A stretch of 55,766 nt of DNA from Ruficoccus amylovorans (lineage in GTDB: Bacteria; Verrucomicrobiota; Verrucomicrobiia; Opitutales; Cerasicoccaceae), in contig NZ_JACHVB010000004.1 of the NCBI RefSeq assembly GCF_014230085.1, forward strand, positions 1 through 55,766, read 5' to 3'. The notes beneath the pieces were generated by a model. The model was not told the DNA's origin and did no database searches. It worked only from the letters and a program-made list of their open reading frames with translations. This document shows positions 9,301 through 17,809 of the stretch, piece after piece. The number at the start of each line of letters is the position of its first letter. Position 1 is the stretch's first letter. The position numbers and the translations under genes are program-made.

Positions 9301-10942
9301 CTTCGTCATTCTGGTTGGCATCCTGAGGCCGCTCATCCGCTATCGGTCGCCCATTCAAGGCTATCTTCCGGTAACGCGGCCCCGTTGCATCGCTGATCGG
9401 GATGTTATAGTAGTTAGGCGATGGAGGAGGTGAGCTCTCGCGCTCTATGAAAACAATCTCCTTTTCTATTGTCTGTGCCAAAAGGTAACCGTTATCCGTG
9501 GGAAGATAGTACTTAAATGTAACAACGGTTGATGCATCCGATGGAATCGACGATGGAGTAAGTTTCCATGTAAATGAAAAAGAAGAGACCTGACTTCCAT
9601 TCAATGTGTATGGCGAGTTCAAATACCTAACAGTTTCAGCATTAGGGTCATATCCATAAACGTCTAAATTTGAATCACTCCACTCAACAACCAATTTTGA
9701 GCTCCTCGTGACATTTTCAAAATACGCAAGCCCGCCCATAGGCTCACGATAGTCTAGGTTAAAATAATCATACGAATAGGGCTTTCCATATACATCAATT
9801 CGAACACTTATATCCTTTTCATCGAAGTTAAACAGCGCTTTTTCTAAAACGCCCAATTCACCTCTAAAATCGGACACTCTTACATCAAAGTTCAGAGCTT
9901 CAACCTGTAACTCACGAAAATCCCGTATCCACGTCGAGCTTCCAACCCACTCCGACCAACTATCATCAATGTCTTCCCAAGACCTATACTCACCCATATC
10001 TGGCAATGTATTGTAGCCATTAAAACTCACATCAGCAATATCCCCCAGCACCTCATAGCCGTGCCTATCCCTCCACACATGACCATAACCATCAACCATA
10101 TCCATCAAATAACTTTTATGCTCTAAATATTTAATCATAACCCTATCCAAACCAATATGCTCAGTATACCTCGGAGTCCAGATGCTACATACCTTTTCAA
10201 TAGTTTCCATATCACCACCTCCAGACGGCTGATCATATCCACGAGAACTACCCCTCACGGGAAAATTCATACTACTAACACGCTCGCTGACACTTATGTC
10301 TGAGTCAACAAAATAACCATCATTGTCCTTATCAATATTGCTAAACACTTTAAGCACGTCATAAACCTGAAAATGCATAACTCCACCAATAGGCGACCTC
10401 CACACAACATCCCCATATTCGTCAAACCCTACAACACGATAATGACGACGCACATTAACCCCATAATAAACATCAACTGATGAACCATAAGGCCTAGAAT
10501 CCACCGTAGATGCAAAACCATACAACAATACCTCCTTCCAATAGTGATCATCTTCAGCCTCATTTATATCTGAATCACCATCACCGAAATATCCATCACC
10601 ATCTGTATATTGAAGCATATACTCAACAGCCAAGTCAGAGCCTCCAAATTGGTAATCGATAACAACCTCCCCATTCTCTTCATTAAATTCTATTGACGTG
10701 AATCCCATACCCGTCAATTCCCTTGGCGCTCCTGCACACCCAGGCACAGCAGGATTGTCAGTTAGCGGAATTTCACCGTCCCCCAGGTTTCCGGGATCGT
10801 CCACCGCTCCCCCCATATTCCATGTTGGGGTCGCATGCAACGACCATGGCAATGCCAGTAACACCAAGCAGGTCAAAATCCGATAAAAGAGATAAAAACA
10901 AGCAGACATAGCGTAGAAAAAGCGTTCAAGAATAATGTTCAT
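3365..10942 (-). CDS. Giant RHS/YD-repeat protein with variable C-terminal domain (polymorphic toxin candidate)
   Basis: This 2525-aa protein starts with a membrane/signal segment (YRILTCLVLLALPWSLHA, likely cleaved after LHA near residue 37). A long divergent N-terminal region follows. From about residue 750 to 2150 there are dozens of YD repeats of the type T-Y-x-Y-D-x-x-G-N/R. The RHS core ends with GFRYRDLETGTFITRDPLGF and PNLYSYVVQNPW...DPRGL at about residue 2270. The last 255 residues are unrelated to the core and contain VSRWGREGLRPGDFVMEGK and SGQEFQVPRSTLKPP. RHS proteins form shells around a C-terminal payload that is released by cleavage. No known catalytic toxin family could be assigned. 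The ATG overlaps the stop of the upstream gene (ATGA), and a small membrane protein follows 2 nt downstream. Confidence 0.9.
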   Translation of the reverse strand: MNIILERFFYAMSACFYLFYRILTCLVLLALPWSLHATPTWNMGGAVDDPGNLGDGEIPLTDNPAVPGCAGAPRELTGMGFTSIEFNEENGEVVIDYQFGGSDLAVEYMLQYTDGDGYFGDGDSDINEAEDDHYWKEVLLYGFASTVDSRPYGSSVDVYYGVNVRRHYRVVGFDEYGDVVWRSPIGGVMHFQVYDVLKVFSNIDKDNDGYFVDSDISVSERVSSMNFPVRGSSRGYDQPSGGGDMETIEKVCSIWTPRYTEHIGLDRVMIKYLEHKSYLMDMVDGYGHVWRDRHGYEVLGDIADVSFNGYNTLPDMGEYRSWEDIDDSWSEWVGSSTWIRDFRELQVEALNFDVRVSDFRGELGVLEKALFNFDEKDISVRIDVYGKPYSYDYFNLDYREPMGGLAYFENVTRSSKLVVEWSDSNLDVYGYDPNAETVRYLNSPYTLNGSQVSSFSFTWKLTPSSIPSDASTVVTFKYYLPTDNGYLLAQTIEKEIVFIERESSPPPSPNYYNIPISDATGPRYRKIALNGRPIADERPQDANQNDEAKEETYIDAFNLGLVHGVTDIYVPIQGSDLTLSLRRNLTSEIFCENSGLRPTEDPAKPFGACWTSNVCSYVKVVTPQGPDIDQYEEPVRATVIDENGQAFSFVKFGDGWLPMPTSSHEAKSFMTELEEGDDYFLFRHKHGSVLRFNKLSATQEVMRDRVEGSKSQDICSYARLETVTDRMGYQLAYTYSDGDTEGLIPVKIQACRLGTEETVGTPIPGLQIWLRQEGNRVTRVWDPNGNEIDYAYGTVSYDVFDPRVAANVTQDMAVLSEVSFADESTSTYTYEHVTEGDYTPRNPEDLEDVAPYEDPESLAPCDSITQHIDYEHINLESITDANDQTYTFTYGFDHSKETFVTNSVASGYYIQTGNPRYVKKVELPIGESTFELGNNEAGRRMRITTIAEDEDGEDLITDNKTNSVTDAEGFTTTYKFENIQIEVLKQFHQLYQQGDSITRYKDPRILYYTTMRVQHGDLGQEVYTFSPSAGLALASATDLSGNVRNYYYTGAGNGIDVPTALQAVWPNTYSYYDDPTSEKQSVTGVGTLHKYFAYDPTYRKMVSYTDPAGNVTETILDKDWENVPGMPEMEDMGRPIAVRVYAAGGGMPVDQMEYAYGNAGWPGFKTSQTHIGQQPGDPAWSGNLVTGYAPDAQGRVASETIYPTADADGGAVAPLTTTYHYDYNGNLRLATDPKEHSTGFAYDARNRLTRTTFHDDSYIEYTYDKRGNKVLEQDANRHLTGYQYDVLNRRIKVVRDMDGNLSFDSSSRTLTGVGAETDLITLNAYNLVNSLLRTSVVDGPTTRYTYDGIQRVKSQSQRAAENPGLTEDIVTTFVYGKNSGGSVFNVSGFKPTLSVGPRGYRTVVTYDERYQLILSRVEYAQGQFAETKTLYDKNGNPKSVTDPLGHTTLTDFDALNRPTRVTFADATFIETSYTSTRLAWKVVDEMGRETVTEYDRAGRPIVVRQPPVGYIDEGGSWQEAGGAGTGPSVKTFYDAAGNVSRMRNPRGNEWTYTYDARNRQTEEHQPSVAYIDEGGASAGAAQPTIITGYDDVGNITRVTDPRNNTSVTEYDAANRPVYAFTPSVEYWDNGLTTNYLVTESVYDQAGNITETWQGYAGAQSGGSVNRSRRSALNSYDALGRLLATTDAANITVTNNYDAEGNLISVRDGEDQTTTFTYDGLSRNLTTTYGGGDTTTLVYDAMMQTARIDANGHRTDYTYDLRNRLKDVLYAGASEENRSYTYNGVGNIRAVTENKASDTDVEYQYDALNRVVLETSAGVTHRYRYDLAGNRRETVYDILGSNTLTLTSTYDALNRTRTITEGGRTTTYRYDLAGNIRETEQPNSDIIKSTYDSLGRKKAIIGPGVVGSELYVTTNAYDLFGNLKQIGETYPAGNVTARTVTNTYDDANRLLVEAIDWEVGGPDDTVTTYAYDAAHNRTGKIVAVDGVPTSNITYSYANNTLNQLESSTDAISGSETTYTYDANGNRSGSVANAAAGGKVLSYTYDRENRLVKLMEGGGEKHLIDIYPGTDDQEHADLAIQATYYTSTPNAVYRYAYDYRTRRVQRDESGAGGLATVVSFSGGTSVQEYDGGAGTPSVEYIRGSDYGGGIGGLLYSLRGGTPSYKHYNSRGDVVAATDGNSSLTYQAAYEAFGRHGDTASSEEYIAPGATLDRQRANTKDEDPTGLLNEGFRYRDLETGTFITRDPLGFVDGPNLYSYVVQNPWTKFDPRGLSWWSDAYAGFDQMASRMGIPTPITMMRQYQHARDVRQEAIGAYNLMREGGNGRLESGLTAAGVGFSRESGAMDWYEAVQGEKIVKNQGGEISTTPITNPVEVAEKSLTGAAKMTFTGVMGAKLISSFKPTTAPEGSSTSFSSSAETKESTTVTVSRWGREGLRPGDFVMEGKASLANWLKSGKWQPGAGNEFARPSSGQEFQVPRSTLKPPSQAATATWADKGPFGGVKKMLGQRAYVPEKTPEPMPEKMADPKD

Positions 10943-13900
10943 CAGGGCTGGATGTAAAAGGTGGCTTCCCCGTTAGCGTCTGTCGTGGCAGAAAAAGGAG
11001 CTTCACCATCACTCATTCCACTGTCAGAACCGATGAGCGCACCGACACTCTGTGGGCTCAAGTAGACAGGCGCATTCGCTAATACATTACCGCTAGCATC
11101 GGCCATGCGGATAACGATTGGTTCACCCAAAGGCACACCACTTTCCGCCTCCCCCTGCCCATCGCCGCTGACAACCGTCAGCGTCGGAATAATCGCCATG
11201 GTCGGATGGCCCACATTAAAGTAATCTGTTGGATCCGAATCAGCCGTCAATTCCTCCGCATCAGTGTAGCCGTCCAGATCCGTATCAGCACTTCCCCCGT
11301 TACTAACACCTGTTCCAAGCAAATAATCATTCTCCCAGCCATCGGGAAGGCCGTCTCCATCGCCATCTTCCGAGAAGTTTACAGTGATAGTCGAACTGAT
11401 TGTCTCAAAGCCATCATCATCCGAGACAACCGCGTACAACACCTGATCTCCACTGGGGCCATTATTCCAATCACTCGAATATACAGTCACACTCGCTTCA
11501 CCTTGGAAGATGTATGCATGAACATTTTCCAGGTTTCCGCCCATCTCATAAAAGGTCACTTGGTCAAAACCGGAACTATCTGGATCTGAAACAGTGGCGT
11601 TCAGGTAAATACGCGTATCAGAATCAAAGTACCGCTGAAGAACAGCCTCTCCGCTTGAGGACGTGGCAATACCCTCGAACTCAATGAGCGGCGGCGCCCC
11701 GGGTTCAATCGATATTGTATCTATCGCCAAGGGTATACCGGAGCGGTGCGTAATACCAAAGGCGTTGTAATTTTCCATCGATCCCGTAACGGACAGACCC
11801 ATCGCCACTGTTTGATCATCGATATCCAATCGCCAAGTATTTGCAGCTATGTCGTAGACAAACCGGAATAGATACCACGACTGGACATCAAACGTCGTGC
11901 CCTCGATTTTCCACCAGTGATCAGCATTGCTTAGGTAAAGAGCACCGCTTTGATCGAAGTAAAAATCAGCAGGAAAAGTTTTGTCGGGTGTCGGAACCGT
12001 CGCAAGTAGAATAGGCTTCAGGGCATAGGAAACTGTAATAAAGCCAACAGCCTCTTCCACAGCGAATGACAGCTTGGCTGGCGCAGTCCCGGCAGCCAAT
12101 TCCAACGACGAACCATCGCCATCGTAGTCACTCGTGTCGACAATCGTAGCACTTGCGCCCGCCCCAGTGAGCTTCCAATGACCGTCATTCTCAACTAGAT
12201 CGCTACCTGCCTCAAAACCCTCAAACGATTGATAGACCGGTAAGGTCGGTACAGTACTACCGAGATCAGGATTTTCCTCATGAGAGATGATGATATCATC
12301 GACCAAAATGTGATCCCCTGATTGCAGGGGTGCAAAATAGAAGCTCCAATACCCAAGGTAGGGCACTCCTCGTTTTCTTAAGGGAACGTTTTCAAACAAC
12401 GTTTCATCCTGAACGCTCAAACTCCAGGTTCCCCTAAATGTATTAATGTATACCTTAAAGGTCTGCCAAGCGGCCTCGAAATCGATTTCTGTGTCAGTGG
12501 TCAGCCATGCGTCATTGTAATCGTCATAGGCCACGAGCTGACCCGACCCGTTTAGGGCTAGAACCACATTCGCTTGTCCAGCATCCAGTGTGGACACGTC
12601 GATCGATGACAAATCGGCTGCTCTCAGCATGGCTTTAAAGGTCATGTAGATATCATTGCTTAGTGTCGAAGGGACCAAGGGGTGGACGGCGCTAGTCAAA
12701 GAACTCCCACCGCCGATACTCAGGTAGTGGTTTGAGCTATCATTCGCGTCTTCGACAACTACGGCACCACTCGCGTGCCAGCCTTCGATGCCGTCAATCG
12801 CGCCGAGTGGTGTCTGATCGAAGCCGAACTTGACGGGCAGTCTCGCGAAATCGCCGGTACTGCTTCCGCTCAAAGGATTCGACCCCTGTGCGAGTTCATC
12901 CCCATCGCTGATATAGTCACCATCTGTGTCCCAGTTCTGCGGATCGGTCTCGGCTACATCCAATCGGCCATCTCTATCGACATCTTCCGATGCCCAAAAA
13001 ACACCATCACCATTGAGGTCTTCATCTACATCCAAATGCCCGTCACCGTCAAAATCCTCCCCCGGATCTAAGACACCATTGCCATTGGCATCTTCAGCGA
13101 CATCCATTCGGCCGTCGCCATCCAAGTCTTCGTTCAGGTCGAGAATCCCATTGCCGTTTATGTCCTCTTCGACATCCACAATCCCGTCCCCGTCCACGTC
13201 CTCTTCTTCATTCGACAATCCGTCGGCATCGTCATCTAGACCCAATGGCCGGGTTTGAGTTATCGAGACATCATCCAATAGCACGGAGCCGGAGTCGACG
13301 GCATCGAATGCCCAGACATAGAACGTTGGTGCAAAACTCGAGAGAGCCCGGCGGTGCGTTACGCGCTTGTCATTTTGATACAGAGACCAGACCTTTCCTG
13401 CGATATCCTGAAGGATAGCAATACGAACCCATTCACCCACTCCAACGGGGTCAGCATCTGCCATTTTCCAGCCGTCTTTACCGCGGTAATAGTAAAGACG
13501 CCCAACATCTCCATCCGCCACATAAGAGACTGCGATGCTATTCACAGCAGTTGGCGCATCCGGAATTGATGGTAAGAAGACAGGTTTTAAATAATAGTCT
13601 ACCCATACGGACTCAACCTCGGGTAAGTCAAAATAGTGAGTGATCATTCCTGGACCGGGCGTAGTGCTTAGCTCCAATACCTGTCCACTCCCCCCATCAT
13701 GCTCAATGGCGTTGATAATCGTCCCCTGTGCATCGCCTTCAAGATTCCAGTGATCGCTGACGGTTCCCACGTTCCCAATATCAATAGGATCCCCAAGGGC
13801 AAAGTCCTCAAAATCCTCCTCAAACGGCAGCACCTCAGTAAAGGATGCACCAGTCGGAATCGTTAAACTATCAGGCAGCCCATCTCCATTCTCATCGGCA

Positions 13901-16060
13901 TCGATCGGGTCGGAACCTGCCGCATACTCTTCCAGATTTGTGTAGCCATCGGCGTCGAAATCGTCGTTCGCCCGCTGGTATAAATCATCAAAATTAACAT
14001 ACTCCCAAACATCAGGCATTCCATCTCCATCACGATCCACTCCCAACTCATCGTAAGCCACCGACAAATAATCGACCGTACAATGAGTCAGCAGGATTCT
14101 TTCCAATGAGCGTTTAGCGGGGTTGATAAATGGGACCTGACTCAAACGCTCGACACCATCAACGCTCAGGCTCCAAGTACGCGCCTGGAAATCGATCTTT
14201 ATGCTCCAGACATGCCATCCATCTGCGAGAGGATCAGAAGAGTCGACCGTCCACTCACCATCAACCCAGGCGTTTATATATCCACTTTCATTTGGGCTGA
14301 AGGCATAGATGTCTCCTTCATCGGGCACGATGCCCGTTAGATCCCGCCTATTCAATTTAGCATGTAAGTTTACATAGAGTGTATCTACACCATAGGTGGC
14401 AGTATTCAGCAGCGCGATGCCTTCGCCCGTAATCAGCGAATTAAGTCCATATGAGCTGTCACTGCCCGAGCCTCCGAAAGCGACCACCTCGACCTCCTCG
14501 TCAGCACTCCACTTAAACTGACCGTCAAGCGAACCAAGCGCATAGTTTTGAAATACAATCTTTAGCGGGAAAGGCACATAGTCACCCAAGTTATCTCCGT
14601 CGCTGGTATCAGGATCCAGATAATCCCCCAGCATATCGAAGTCGCTATCGTAGGCGCTATCGTAAGCCGCAAATTCTTCAGCCACATCGAGATGACCATC
14701 ACCATCCGTATCTTCGGCGACATCCAAATTACCGTCGCCATCCAGATCTTCCCCATCATCCAAAATACCGTTGCCATTGGCATCTTCCGCCACATCGAGA
14801 TGACCATCACCATCCAGATCCTCGGCATCATCCAGCACTCCATCTCCGTCAATATCTTCTCCTCCGTAATCGGATATTAAGATTAATCCGTCCCCATCCT
14901 GATCAACGACTTCGAAATAATCATCGTCGTCTCTGACACGTACCTCATCCAATAAATAGCTGTCTCCGGACTCAGAGATAAAGGCCAATGTCGCCAACTT
15001 ATCCACTTGCTCCCGATAGTACCCGAAGTCTCCCATCACATAAAAGCCGTCTACATAGAGAACCCAATGATTATTAAAATCGACATGCAGGATAAACTCG
15101 TGCCACTGGTTGGCCCCATTCAGCGTGCCTGCCTGGATCCATCGGCCTTCTTCGCCGCCAGTCGGATATGAATCATAACCATTATAAACTTCAATGGTTC
15201 CGGCATCTGAAAACCGCACCTTAACCGAATCATTAATGCGTATCTCAGGTAAATTTCCCGCGCTATCGGCCTTCAACGAAAAATTGACATAAACCTCCCT
15301 CGCACCACCGGCAAACTCCTGATAAAGCCGAGGCTCATCCTGACTTCCCCCTCCATTGGCGTTAACAATCAGCCAATTTTCATCGTCTTCATTTCCCATC
15401 GAAAATAACAGAGATTCCGTCCACAACCAGCCATTTGAGTTATCGAAACTGGCGTAGTCGAAACCGTCATATAAATCCTTATATCCATTTTCATATCCGA
15501 TATAGGGCCCCTCGTAGTCAGGGTTTGTGCCGGCCAAAAACTCTTCCTTATTCGTTAAACCATCTTGATCGAAATCACCACCGGCTGTCACGTCTGCCAC
15601 ATCAATTACTCCATCGCCATTCTGATCAGTAATCCCGGCGGATATGATCAACTGCTCCCATTCATCATCCATTCCATCACCATCTCGGTCTGAGGACGAT
15701 GGCCAGTCAGCAAGCGAAAATGAAAACACATACTTGAGCTGGCCGAGGTTGGCGGGGGCGTAGTTTTCAGAGAGCGGCATTGTGGGGTTCCAAGGGTACT
15801 CTTGCTCTTGGATAACCGTGCCGTCCGCCAGCACGATCGTAAAACCCTCCGCCGAATGCATGACATCGTAGAAGGGCTTGGCAAGCGCCTTGAGCTGGCC
15901 AAGATTAAGCGGCGCGTAGTTAATTCCGGGATCCTGTGAAAAATTAGCCACCATGGAGGCCACTTCACTTCCCGTGCTTCCCTCCCCCTTAGATTCCATT
16001 TCCAGATAAGCCGCATTAGCCATGTTCTTCGCCTGCCCAAGGTTGGCGGGGGCATAGTTA
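10942..16060 (-). CDS. Large secreted-type protein with concanavalin-like domains and Ca-binding repeats, N-terminus lost to IS630 insertion
   Basis: About 1705 host-encoded residues remain. The N-terminal part has three copies of an N-Y-A-P-x-N-L-G-Q motif (at about 16055, 15920 and 15760), which I associate with Opitutae. Then come about five LamG/concanavalin-like modules, each with a strand like W-x-L-x-V-D-G (for example near 15060, 14170, 13390, 12430, 11830). Interspersed are thrombospondin-3/EF-like stretches rich in D-x-D-G-D-G (near 14690-14860 and 13010-13220). The C-terminus resembles an Ig-like/invasin domain (DANGEATFYIQP). The open frame runs into the IS to 16152, but those residues are not native. 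Removing the IS restores an F-N-Y-A-P reading. An extracellular adhesion or matrix role is inferred. The stop codon overlaps the RHS start. Confidence 0.82.
16059..16060. repeat. TA target-site duplication of IS630, left copy
   Basis: IS630-family elements insert at TA and duplicate it. TA occurs immediately outside the GAGCGTTTCAAATAAAACTG terminal repeat here and again at 55762-55763 outside the inverted copy. Confidence 0.8.
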
Positions 16061-16067
16061 GAGCGTT

Positions 16068-16136
16068 TCAAATAAAACTGTATCCGCAATGGGTAAACCA
16101 GCCCCGGACATCGTTGTGAATGAAGGAGTGGGCCTT
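16068..16136 (-). pseudogene. C-terminal fragment of the IS630 transposase
   Basis: Read on the minus strand, this piece encodes K-A-H-S-F-I-H-N-D-V-R-G-W-F-T-H-C-G-Y followed by three residues and a TGA. The G-W-F-x-H-C-G-Y ending is the classic C-terminus of IS630 transposases. It continues exactly in frame from the fragment whose last shared codons lie at 54804-54818 (N-C-K-A), so the two were one gene before the prophage inserted. Confidence 0.88.
16130..16136 (+). repeat. Prophage target-site duplication, left copy (GGGCCTT)
   Basis: The 7-bp GGGCCTT is present here and at 54804-54810, at both junctions between the split IS630 and the phage. Mu-type phages duplicate 5 bp on insertion; the additional 2 bp of identity make the exact edge ambiguous. 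The ends given for the prophage assume the whole 7 bp belongs to the target. Confidence 0.75.
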
Positions 16137-16253
16137 GGGTACCGTGCGCCAAGCCGAATTATCCCGCGATAGCCCGAGTACCAATGACTTACGAGTACCG
16201 CGCCCGAATCGACCCGATTGGGAACTCCACGCGCCAGACGCGGCATATTGCGA

Positions 16254-16263
16254 TAGGTTTGGG
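16254..16263 (+). repeat. Subterminal repeat TAGGTTTGGG, left end (candidate transposase-binding site)
   Basis: The same 10-mer occurs in inverted orientation at 54770-54779, 24 bp inside the right end; here it is 117 bp inside the left end. A related TTGGGTACCG sits at the extreme left end (16135-16144), matching TTGGGTAACG at 16259-16268. Mu-type transposases bind several such sites near each end. Confidence 0.4.
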
Positions 16264-16354
16264 TAACGCTCGCCGACCGATCGGACGGAGCTGCACCAGC
16301 GCAGGACGATTGAAACCCGACTTCAATCCCGTTGAACTGCGCCTGCACGCCACG

Positions 16355-16384
16355 AAAAAAACGGCAGGGTTTCCCCCGCCGTTT
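16355..16384 (-). terminator. Rho-independent terminator of the early (leftward) operon
   Basis: On the minus strand the sequence reads AAACGGC, a G-rich/C-rich inner stem with AAA loop, then GCCGTTTTTTT. A strong stem followed by seven T residues lies 24 bp past the stop of the last early gene, between it and the prophage left end. It would also keep phage transcription out of the host flank. Confidence 0.85.
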
Positions 16385-16407
16385 GAAATTCTCGCTGGCG
16401 ATCCGGT

Positions 16408-16764
16408 TCATACGAGCGCCGGGTCTTCCTCGAAAAGCTCCCGCAGGCCGCCTTCGCAAATGAGCCGGTCCAGCATCTTGCGTACGCCGTATTCCCCGGA
16501 CGCCTGCTGAATGCGCTCGGCCACGGTCCCGGCGAAATTGCAGGTCATGTCCGCGAAGTGCCGCCCGTAGCGGCTGCGCAGGAAGTTCCGGGTCAGGATC
16601 GTGTTGCCCCGCGCGGGTACCTCGCAAATGGCGTCAAAGGCGATTTCCCAGGCCCGCTGGAGTTCCTCGGGCGAGAGGTGATCGCTCATCCGCAGGGTGC
16701 CGTAAAATCCCCAGCAATCTTCGACCGGGGCCTGTTTGAGGGCGTCAATACTTACAGTAGTCAT
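16408..16764 (-). CDS. Phage protein of unknown function, last gene of early operon
   Basis: This 118-aa soluble protein is not recognised. It is mostly helical in appearance, with a central RNFLRSRYGRHFADM segment and an acidic C-terminus (GGLRELFEEDPALV). It is separated from the upstream GemA-like gene by 129 bp that hold no further gene, and it is followed by the operon terminator. In Mu the equivalent position, after gp16/GemA, is held by the middle-operon activator Mor, but no Mor-type helix-turn-helix is evident here. A regulatory role cannot be excluded. Confidence 0.75.
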   Translation of the reverse strand: MTTVSIDALKQAPVEDCWGFYGTLRMSDHLSPEELQRAWEIAFDAICEVPARGNTILTRNFLRSRYGRHFADMTCNFAGTVAERIQQASGEYGVRKMLDRLICEGGLRELFEEDPALV

Positions 16765-16893
16765 CTTTATTCTATCCTTTTTAGGTGTTGTGTTTTAAGC
16801 GCCTCGGGGAGCGTCCCTTTAGCGTCCACACCACCGCTCTACGGGGGGGAGGAGTCAACTCGATCTGGACCGGATTCGTGATGTTTTTTTCGG

Positions 16894-17550
16894 CTAAAAC
16901 GGCACGTCCTCGTTCTCGTCGGGGGCGGCGTAATCGGGCTCCTCGGGCCGGTCGATGACCCCGGCCTCCTGCAGGTCGGCCAGAATGCGTTGGTGATTGT
17001 GGGGCCAGTAGCGCACGCCGTGGCGGTTGCCCTGTTCCCCAAGGAGCCGCCTCACCACCTGATCATACCGATAGCAACTGGCGAGCATCACCTTATGCCA
17101 CTGCTCGGCGTTGCCGGTCGCGGGGTTCGCTCCCCCCAGGTAACAGCCGCCATTTATCTGGTAGAACATTCCCTCCACGTATTTAGGAATACCCTCCTTT
17201 TCGATTTCCTCCGGGTCGATCTCATGGATGAGTAGAAAAATCTGCTCGCAAGGCCACCGTCCCATAATAGCCACCTGGCTGGCCTGAGTCTGCCGGAGCA
17301 TGGCCATGACCTTGTTTTCTGGTAAGGTGGTGTAACACCAGAATGCAGCGAGCACGCGTGTCAGCTCGGCATTGGTCAGCTCGACCGATGACTTAGGGTC
17401 GCCGTCCTTGTTGAGGATGCCCATGCGGCGGTGAATGCCCATCCGGGCCGCGTCGGCCTCTTTCGGGGAAACGCCCAGGCGACGAAGCATCTGGCGAACC
17501 TTCCCCCATTCGGCCCGGTACATGGCGAGTTGTTTTTCGTTCAGTGACAT
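16894..17550 (-). CDS. GemA-like / Mu gp16-like regulatory protein (DUF1018-type)
   Basis: This 218-aa protein begins with L-N-E-K-Q-L-A-M-Y-R-A-E-W-G-K-V, resembling the N-terminus of gp16/GemA proteins of Mu-like phages. Its place after Gam, near the end of the early operon, is the same as in Mu. In Mu, GemA modulates host gene expression and DNA gyrase expression. The C-terminal half carries YWPHNHQRILADLQEAGVI, a possible helix-turn-helix, and an acidic tail. Homology to GemA is suggested by position and the short N-terminal motif, not by full-length similarity that I can check. It begins 6 nt before the end of the neighbouring gene. Confidence 0.6.
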   Translation of the reverse strand: MSLNEKQLAMYRAEWGKVRQMLRRLGVSPKEADAARMGIHRRMGILNKDGDPKSSVELTNAELTRVLAAFWCYTTLPENKVMAMLRQTQASQVAIMGRWPCEQIFLLIHEIDPEEIEKEGIPKYVEGMFYQINGGCYLGGANPATGNAEQWHKVMLASCYRYDQVVRRLLGEQGNRHGVRYWPHNHQRILADLQEAGVIDRPEEPDYAAPDENEDVPF

Positions 17551-17555
17551 GATGG

Positions 17556-17807
17556 CTATTCATTGATGGGTTCAAAGAGCCGGGCGAACCGGCTCGGGGT
17601 ATAGTGGCCGATGACCTTCCCGCTCGCCGGGTCGGTGACTTCCCAGTCGCCGGGGGCGGCCAGAGTCAGCTCGCAGATGTGAGCGAGTCCATAGCGTTGG
17701 ACGACGGGGCGGGTGTGCTGGCGAGCCAGCACACGCCCGCCGAGGGTAGCCCCGCGACGGCGGTACGCAGTGCCCTCGGCAGGCGGTGTGGATTGGGAAC
17801 CGTTCAT
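17556..17807 (-). CDS. Small phage protein of unknown function
   Basis: This 83-aa protein has a low-complexity, Arg-rich N-terminal half and a C-terminal motif PGDWEVTDPASGKVIGHYTP that looks like a small beta-hairpin domain. A G-D-W-x-V-x-D-P core is seen in various small phage proteins, but no named family is assigned. It is embedded in the early operon, with only 2 nt to the upstream gene and 5 nt to the downstream one, so it is co-transcribed. Confidence 0.65.
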   Translation of the reverse strand: MNGSQSTPPAEGTAYRRRGATLGGRVLARQHTRPVVQRYGLAHICELTLAAPGDWEVTDPASGKVIGHYTPSRFARLFEPINE

Positions 17808-17809
17808 GC

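Larger units (their letters stand above)
16061..16136 (-). mobile_element. IS630-family element, 3' part (split by the prophage)
   Basis: The terminal repeat at 16061 (GAGCGTTTCAAATAAAACTG) is the inverted copy of the sequence ending at 55761. The piece contains the end of the transposase gene and stops at the 7-bp GGGCCTT that is repeated on the other side of the prophage. Joined to 54811-55761 it restores an element of about 1.03 kb. Confidence 0.88.

Noticed and set aside
12926-13258. Ser/Pro-rich plus-strand frame over the Asp-rich repeat region
   Set aside because: It is the complement of the D-x-D-G-D-G coding repeats, not an independent gene.
13010-14860. Tandem nucleotide repeats considered as a CRISPR-like array
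   Set aside because: The repeats have no constant repeat/unique-spacer alternation; they encode calcium-binding protein repeats. No CRISPR array or cas gene is visible in the window.
16061-16152. N-terminal extension of the large host protein reading into the IS630 sequence
   Set aside because: These residues come from IS630 and phage DNA read in the wrong frame; the correct frame there is the transposase C-terminus.
16058-16627. 189-aa minus-strand frame reaching across the prophage left end
   Set aside because: It spans the IS/phage junction and the terminator and overlaps the real gene 16408-16764 in another frame; no domain is present.
16408-16764. Mor-type middle/late activator
   Set aside because: The position matches, but no Mor family helix-turn-helix or glycine-rich strand could be seen, so it is left as unknown.
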